Assembly: GCA_011947345.1 (NCBI GenBank)
Contig: JAAVTG010000886.1
Location: forward strand, 1 to 43,182
Direction: 5' to 3'
DNA length: 43,182 nt
DNA from: Phytophthora quininea
Taxonomy: Eukaryota > Oomycota > Peronosporomycetes > Peronosporales > Peronosporaceae
Within the stretch, counting starts at the first letter, position 1, and the number at the start of each line of letters is the position of its first letter. Shown here piece by piece: positions 38,252 to 43,182 of the stretch. The translations under genes and the position numbers were made by a program. Under the pieces are notes generated by a model. That model was not told the DNA's origin and did no database searches. It saw nothing but the letters and a program-made list of their open reading frames with translations.

Positions 38252-38376
38252 ACGCCGAGCTGATCGCCATCGTTGGTGGAACAGGCTTGATCGGAGTGAC
38301 TCGAGACGAGACTGCCTACGATAGTAGCGTGGTTAGCGGAGGGATTCGATGCGGGGCTGTCGTGGAGGTTGAACAA

Positions 38377-39798
38377 CGGCAGTGTGCATTCAAAAGTGTG
38401 AGCTGGAGCGCGCCGTCGTCTAGCAAAAAACCTCGCTCGTTTGCTCTCCCACTTCCTTCTGCCAACTCGTCGAATAAGGCCTCACAGACACTTCAACGAC
38501 AATTAGATCGATGCATTGCAATTGTTTTCCCAAGAAATTGACATTATTCCAATATTGATTGTGTCGAGCGTCTCGACAACAATCCATATACAACGGATAT
38601 TGTCCGATGCCTGCGCTTCATGTGATCGCAGAGGAAAGGAAGCGTATCATGGAAGCTGCAGATGGAGGCGCCGGCTGAAAGCATCGACAGCCATCTCCAC
38701 AGTGTATTTATTTGTCGACCCGAGAGCAGGTAGTGGATGGAGCCCTGCATGTGATAATATACAAGTTGTGATTGCCAAGCTCGTAGCTTCAGCCTGACGT
38801 TCAGGAACGTTGACGGCGAATTGCTAAACCGAACATTGCCGTTTACGCGAGCGGACGACGCAAATGCGATGCAGTCCACCCTTCCGAGCACGACACGAGC
38901 CACGGGCATGTCCGTCGGTTCCAGTAAAAGCGTCGCCTGTGGCCGTTCAGCGCTGCGATCCAGTGGGAGGAATCACTCATCTAGACGCGAACTACGCCTC
39001 GCGCTAAACGACCAACGTCGTCGCCAACGTTGCTGCTTCCTGCGATCCCATGATCAATCTTGCGCTGCGTCAAGGAACCTGCTCCTTGGGCCAGTCGAAC
39101 TGTCCAATCTCGGTGGCGAAAAGAATGCTACTAGTATCGGCGTCGGCAGGCCATTGAGCCCTGCATGGCTGCGAGGCAGCAACAGCAACTTGGCCTAGTC
39201 GTTCGATCGAAAGCTCACCGTGGCGCCACAATTCGATCAGCACCAACTTGATCTCGCCGCGGCAAATGGGTAAAAGTCCGCTATAGTATGTTAATCCAGC
39301 AGTATTGTCATATTAATACTAAAGTATTATACTACATATGATCTTATCATTACTAAAGTTATACTACTTTTTAAATTCGCAATACATACTAAATAAAGTA
39401 AAAACAATATGATGCGTACGTCACGGAAGCCAAACATGTATTTGCCAAATAAAAGCTTGCTTGCTAGACTTCAGCAAACGATAAAATATGCTACATGAGA
39501 TTAGCTTCGTAGCGAAGGATGGACGAGCAGCCATCACCTGCTGCGCTTCGTCGAGTAACCGTAGACCAAGAATTGCTCCAGGAAGATCGTACTCCTTCCC
39601 CATAAAATTTCATTAAGCCATTTTTTCATCTCACTCATATTTACTATGCACAATCAGCATCTATTTTCTACATATACGATTCGAGGTTGTTTCCGAAATC
39701 TTCCAAGGCGCTGTGTTGAGATTCCTGTACAAGCACATCAAGGAGGTCCAACAGTCCTAAGTGCTTCCAATAATCGCTCCCGGTGCCGCTGGATCTGA
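38377..39798. other. Long gene-poor tract, AT-rich in part
   Basis: No supported gene in 1.4 kb. The block 39290-39420 is very AT-rich with repeated TACTAAAGT-like words. A reverse ORF at 39421-39603 (MGKEYDLPGAILGLRLLDEA) has some coding look but no recognised domain. Confidence 0.4.
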
Positions 39799-40578
39799 TT
39801 AACAACCACTTCCAGCCGAGGTGGGTCCTGCTGGTGTGCTATGTGCTGAACAAGGTTCGAACGTACGAGACCACCTGGTGCTAGCGTCGCTGATATCAGG
39901 AGCATCCTGCAGCATCGCCATTCGGCGGCGTGGGAGACCCCCTCGCAAGATCAGGTCGTCGTATGTTGTGCGCCGGTATCCCGTGTAGCCAAGAGGCATC
40001 ACCACCACGGCAGCGGGAACGCACGGGATGATGGCGACGAACACCAGCAGAGCGATGATTAGGAGGCACGCGAATTTCGCCGCCTTGTGCTTTGCCGCTA
40101 GGTATACACAAATTGCATAGATCAGTATTGATTTAGCACAGCCAAAATGTTGTTCAACTTACCCAGGTGCTGTGAGATGACCATCCCCATCGCGTTGGTA
40201 TCCAGGCGAATATGTCCAGGAAGCACCACTAAGACGTGAACGATATTTTCATCAGTCCGAGCGTCTTGTCCAAAGTATGACGAGAGCTCAACGTCGCGGT
40301 TCATCTTCTCGAATTGGACAGCCACGTCTCGGCTGTCGAACACCACGGGGTGCCTGAACTCGCTAGGAGCTACCTTATTCGCAGTCTCCACCTTCACCCA
40401 CGATTCCTTCGTGTGAGCAACGAAAGCTCCATCCAGCGGCCCGAGCACGGGATGTCTTTGCTTGCAGACTCGACGGCGTTTGCGAGATCGCACGCCGTTG
40501 AACTATCCTCGATGCCGACAGCAAAGGATCTTGATTCGCCAGCAAACGCACGGATCAGCTCTTAGGTCCTCTTACCAT
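39799..40578 (-). CDS. Crinkler-like N-terminal domain with C-terminal membrane helix
   Basis: Likely start is the ATG at 40578, about 30 bp after an Inr-like motif. The first long segment reads LIRAFAGESRSFAVGIEDSS and resembles the ubiquitin-like header domain of oomycete Crinkler (CRN) proteins; a later segment ends SSYFGQDARTDENIVHVLV, as many such headers do. A LFLAK motif is not evident. After a 65-nt GT-AG intron (40098-40162, phase 1), exon 2 encodes a basic stretch and a strong membrane helix (FACLLIIALLVFVAIIPCV), then YTGYRRTTYDDLILRGG. Frame breaks occur near 40555 and near 40448, each compatible with one lost base. CRNs are host-translocated effectors, but a membrane helix is unusual, so this may be a resident membrane protein using the same header. 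Confidence 0.5.
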
Positions 40579-40604
40579 AGAACTCGGCTTGTCTTTTCTT
40601 TCAA

Positions 40605-40611
40605 GAAATGA
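40605..40611 (-). promoter_or_regulatory. Inr-like element of the Crinkler-like gene
   Basis: TCATTTC on the reverse strand, about 27 nt before the proposed ATG at 40578. Confidence 0.35.
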
Positions 40612-41196
40612 CAAAGCTAGAAAATAAAATATCATCCTAAAACTAAGTACTACTTACTTCCGGTTTTGGAGGTAGATACTGGTTGTGACGGCGATCGCCA
40701 TTGCAGGTAAGCTGGCACGCGCATGGTCATCTCCGCCACGCTGTTCTTGGGCTTGACCGGCTTGAAGTAGTGCATCAACGTGGTCGGAGTAGATCTGCTG
40801 CGAGAGTGCAGGTCGAGCAGCTTTCAGTACTATTTTCGATTTGGGGGCTGGGTAGTACTCGCGCGTTAAGAAGTACTATTTCATTCAAATCTAGTACTGC
40901 TTTTAATTTTTCGCCAAATTGGGCATTTTCCACGCATTTGAGCTAAACAGCCGCTCTGGCTTTCACCTTTGGCCGTCGTGCGTGGCCCAGCTGGCTAGTA
41001 TAAGACGCGAGCAGGCGACGACAGAGAAGCGATCGAGCACGGAAGAGACAAGCAAGCAGCGCAAGTGGTCGATCGATCCGCTGGCCAGTAGATCGGCGCA
41101 GTCACTTCCAGGCAGGAGCGCGTTGGGTCAAGTAGCTGCCGTTTGAAGTTGCCTCTCCGAAGAAGTCGGTCTGCAGCACTTCCAAAACCTACAGAC
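40612..41196. other. Intergenic promoter region of the START-FYVE gene
   Basis: About 585 bp without a gene. Repeated AGTACT words occur at 40650-40910 (AGTACTACTT, AGTACTATTT, AGTACTCGCG, AGTACTGCTT), possibly regulatory or a degraded repeat. Confidence 0.4.
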
Positions 41197-43182
41197 ATGG
41201 CCAGCAGCGCTCGCGCAGTCGCGCCCAGAGCGGAGCGTCGGCCGACACCCGCGGGGGTTCGTACCGATCCCCTCTCTCACCTCCAGCGAGCGCGCGTACA
41301 TGATCCGCAAGGCCAAAGAGGCGTCGGTGGCTCTCGTGGACCACGCGCACACACTGGACGGCCCCGTGCAATGGCATTACACGGGCAAGTTCCGCGGCAT
41401 CCAAATGTACCGTGGAGAAGGCAGCTACGACCGCGTGGGCACCGCCGGCACCGAGTTCCTGTGCGGCGTGACCACCATGATGGGCACCATCGACGAAGTG
41501 GCCAAGTACTTTGACCAGCAGACCAACGACGAGATGGTCGCCAAAAAGCCGACGACGTGCTGGATTGTGCCGTGTTGTATGCTTTGATCCAGAGCGACCC
41601 GCAGAACCCGTACTACCGAGTGTCGGCCAAGTACCAACTGTACGAAGGTCCGTCGGCCTTTTCAAGAGAACGAGACTATTGCTTTTAGAGTGTCAGAACA
41701 CGTTCCGTCATGCCAGTGGACGGAGAGGGTGGGTGTTGAGTATGCACTCGATCAAACTGCCTTGCTGTCCCGAAGTGGAAGGCGTGGTGCGAGGGAGCAT
41801 GTACCAGTCCGGGTACGTGTTTGTGGAGGCCGAAAAGGAAGGCTACATGGACGTCATGCACAGTCTCCAGATCAACTTCAAGAGCACCAGTCGGTTGCCG
41901 CATTTCCTCTTGAACTCGGCGCTTAAGCGGCGGATTTTGTCGGTCGTGACCATCAGCCGAGAGATCCAGAGCTCGAGAATGGGGCGACAGACGCTCTTGA
42001 AGAAGAAGGAGTTAATGCCGAAGCGAACGCGAGCCTTGTGTGTGAATTGCTCGCGGAAGTTTTCGCTCTTTGTGCGGAAAACAAGATGCCGAGTGTGTGG
42101 AGAGGTGGTCTGCCAACCGTGCGCGCCTCAAGTGATGATTAATGTGGCGCGAGGCCCACCGGTTAAGACTAGAGTCTGCACCAAGTGCTATCACATGACA
42201 CCGAAAGAAAACGGGTTCGACCGCATTGGAGCCCTCCCGGGATGCAGCAATCGGACCCTCGTCGGTACCAGAACGAAACTCGGTATTCGGATATCCTGCA
42301 AGACCAACCGGAAGCTTTCCACGAAGACGATGAGGAGAGTTTGGACGAGGATGAAGATGAGGACGGACTGGAAGAGCAGTCGGACTACAGCGTGTTTGCT
42401 CAGTCGAGATTTACAGAAGCCAGTCGGGATTCCGTCGCGACGACCAACCGATTCGATGCGGACGATGGTGCTAGCAGCATTTACAGCGGCACAAGTACGT
42501 CGTATTGGCAGCAGGAAAGCAGTGTAGCTAGTAGTATGATGGACTGGCACCAGGCCAGCTCTGTCAAGCCTGTGGATGGATACATTTACGACCCGCAGGC
42601 GTCCGAGTTGAGCTCGACGATGGGGAGCAATTTCTATGGAGCTAGCAACTTCACGGAAGACAACTACGGCAAGCGCACGGGGCAGTACAACTCGACCGCA
42701 GCCATTCCGGAAGACGAACCTGCGAGCCACGCCCATGACGAGTCGTATGCGAGCACTGGCTATGGAGACTCCTACGCTAGTCACACTACCAACGAATCCC
42801 ACGCCAGCAACAACAGCAAGATCCTGTCGATTAACAAGATTGCCAAAGCCCGCTCGGCTCGTTACGGAATTACTAGTCAATTCCCACCGCCACCTCCGCC
42901 TCCACCGCTTTCACCTCCACCTGAGGAAGAGGAGGAAGAGGAGGAAGACGATGCAAATGCCCCGTTGGATGCGGGATCTCTCAGGACACACAACACGCAC
43001 TTCTCGACTGAACCCAAGAAGAAGGAGAGAAGCAAAAGCGGCTCGAGGAAAATGTTCACTCCTCCAAAGGAAGAGCGTCCTCGAAGTTCGCGTAGCAACG
43101 CCAGCCGAGTGCCCCCTAAAGCCCCGCGGAAGAAAGACTTCGAATCTGCTGCGGTTAACAAGGAGGAAGGAGTTCGTGTCTC
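41197..43182 (+). CDS. START-FYVE domain protein, partial at window end
   Basis: From ATG 41197 (MASSARAVAPRAERR) the coding path runs to the end of the window with no stop. A START-like lipid-binding region (about 41300-41960) includes IRKAKEASVALVDHA, WHYTGKFRGIQMYRG and MHSIKLPCCPEVEG. A FYVE finger follows (about 42040-42190) with CVNC, TRCRVCGEVVCQPC and CTKCY; it should bind PI3P on endosomes. The C-terminal region is acidic and Ser/Tyr-rich (ASTGYGDSYASHTTN), then has a polyproline run, a glutamate run and a basic segment. Frame breaks at 41269-41272 (C), 41543-41547 (A), 41683-41686 (T) and near 42230 (G) each fit one lost base at a homopolymer, so the gene itself is probably sound. 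This architecture belongs to a large oomycete family. Confidence 0.88.

Noticed and set aside
1..43182. tRNA, rRNA, CRISPR array, riboswitch, LTR retrotransposon
   Set aside because: I looked for cloverleaf-like segments, long direct repeats with TG...CA ends and regularly spaced repeats and saw none I could support by eye.

Overview
The window is nuclear DNA of an oomycete, most likely Phytophthora or a close relative. The signs are short GT-AG introns (62-74 nt), oomycete-type Inr/FPR core promoters, a START-FYVE protein, a tandem family of membrane-anchored TKL kinases, an RXLR/dEER-type effector locus and a Crinkler-like N-terminal domain, all among decayed hAT, mariner-like, MULE and non-LTR elements. 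No tRNA, rRNA or CRISPR array was seen.

Layout. 1-2060: broken 3' end of a PDR-type ABC transporter, then a decayed non-LTR retrotransposon tail. 2209-2955: two very small two-exon membrane-protein genes. 3.4-11.3 kb: four receptor-like TKL kinase genes (three forward, one reverse); the first and last keep the catalytic residues, while the two middle ones are pseudokinases. 11.7-12.5 kb: small coding-like ORFs and the RXLR-type gene. 12.83-19.37 kb: a hAT element (A) interrupted by a second hAT element (B, 15586-19054) with a perfect 8-bp target duplication; each carries a convergent non-transposase ORF near its right end. 19.47-20.04 kb: an internally deleted mariner-like element. 20.1-32.7 kb: a housekeeping block with a secreted protein, a kinesin, a mitochondrial helical-repeat protein, a four-domain RNA-repair enzyme, a mitochondrial CBS protein, a zinc-type CDF transporter and a PX protein. 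32.7-41.2 kb: a repeat-rich, gene-poor tract with a MULE, a hAT remnant, one small ORF and the Crinkler-like gene. 41.2 kb to the end: a START-FYVE protein running off the window.

The most notable gene is at 24536-27315. One polypeptide appears to join a 2H phosphoesterase, a DUSP23-like phosphatase, a P-loop kinase and an Rnl2-type RNA ligase, so end-healing and sealing would sit on one chain.

Caveat: many genes here are broken by missing single bases in short homopolymer runs (at least 14 sites). Several affected genes otherwise look intact, so a sequencing or assembly artefact is likely for them. Where this matters I say so, and I separate it from true decay in the transposons.
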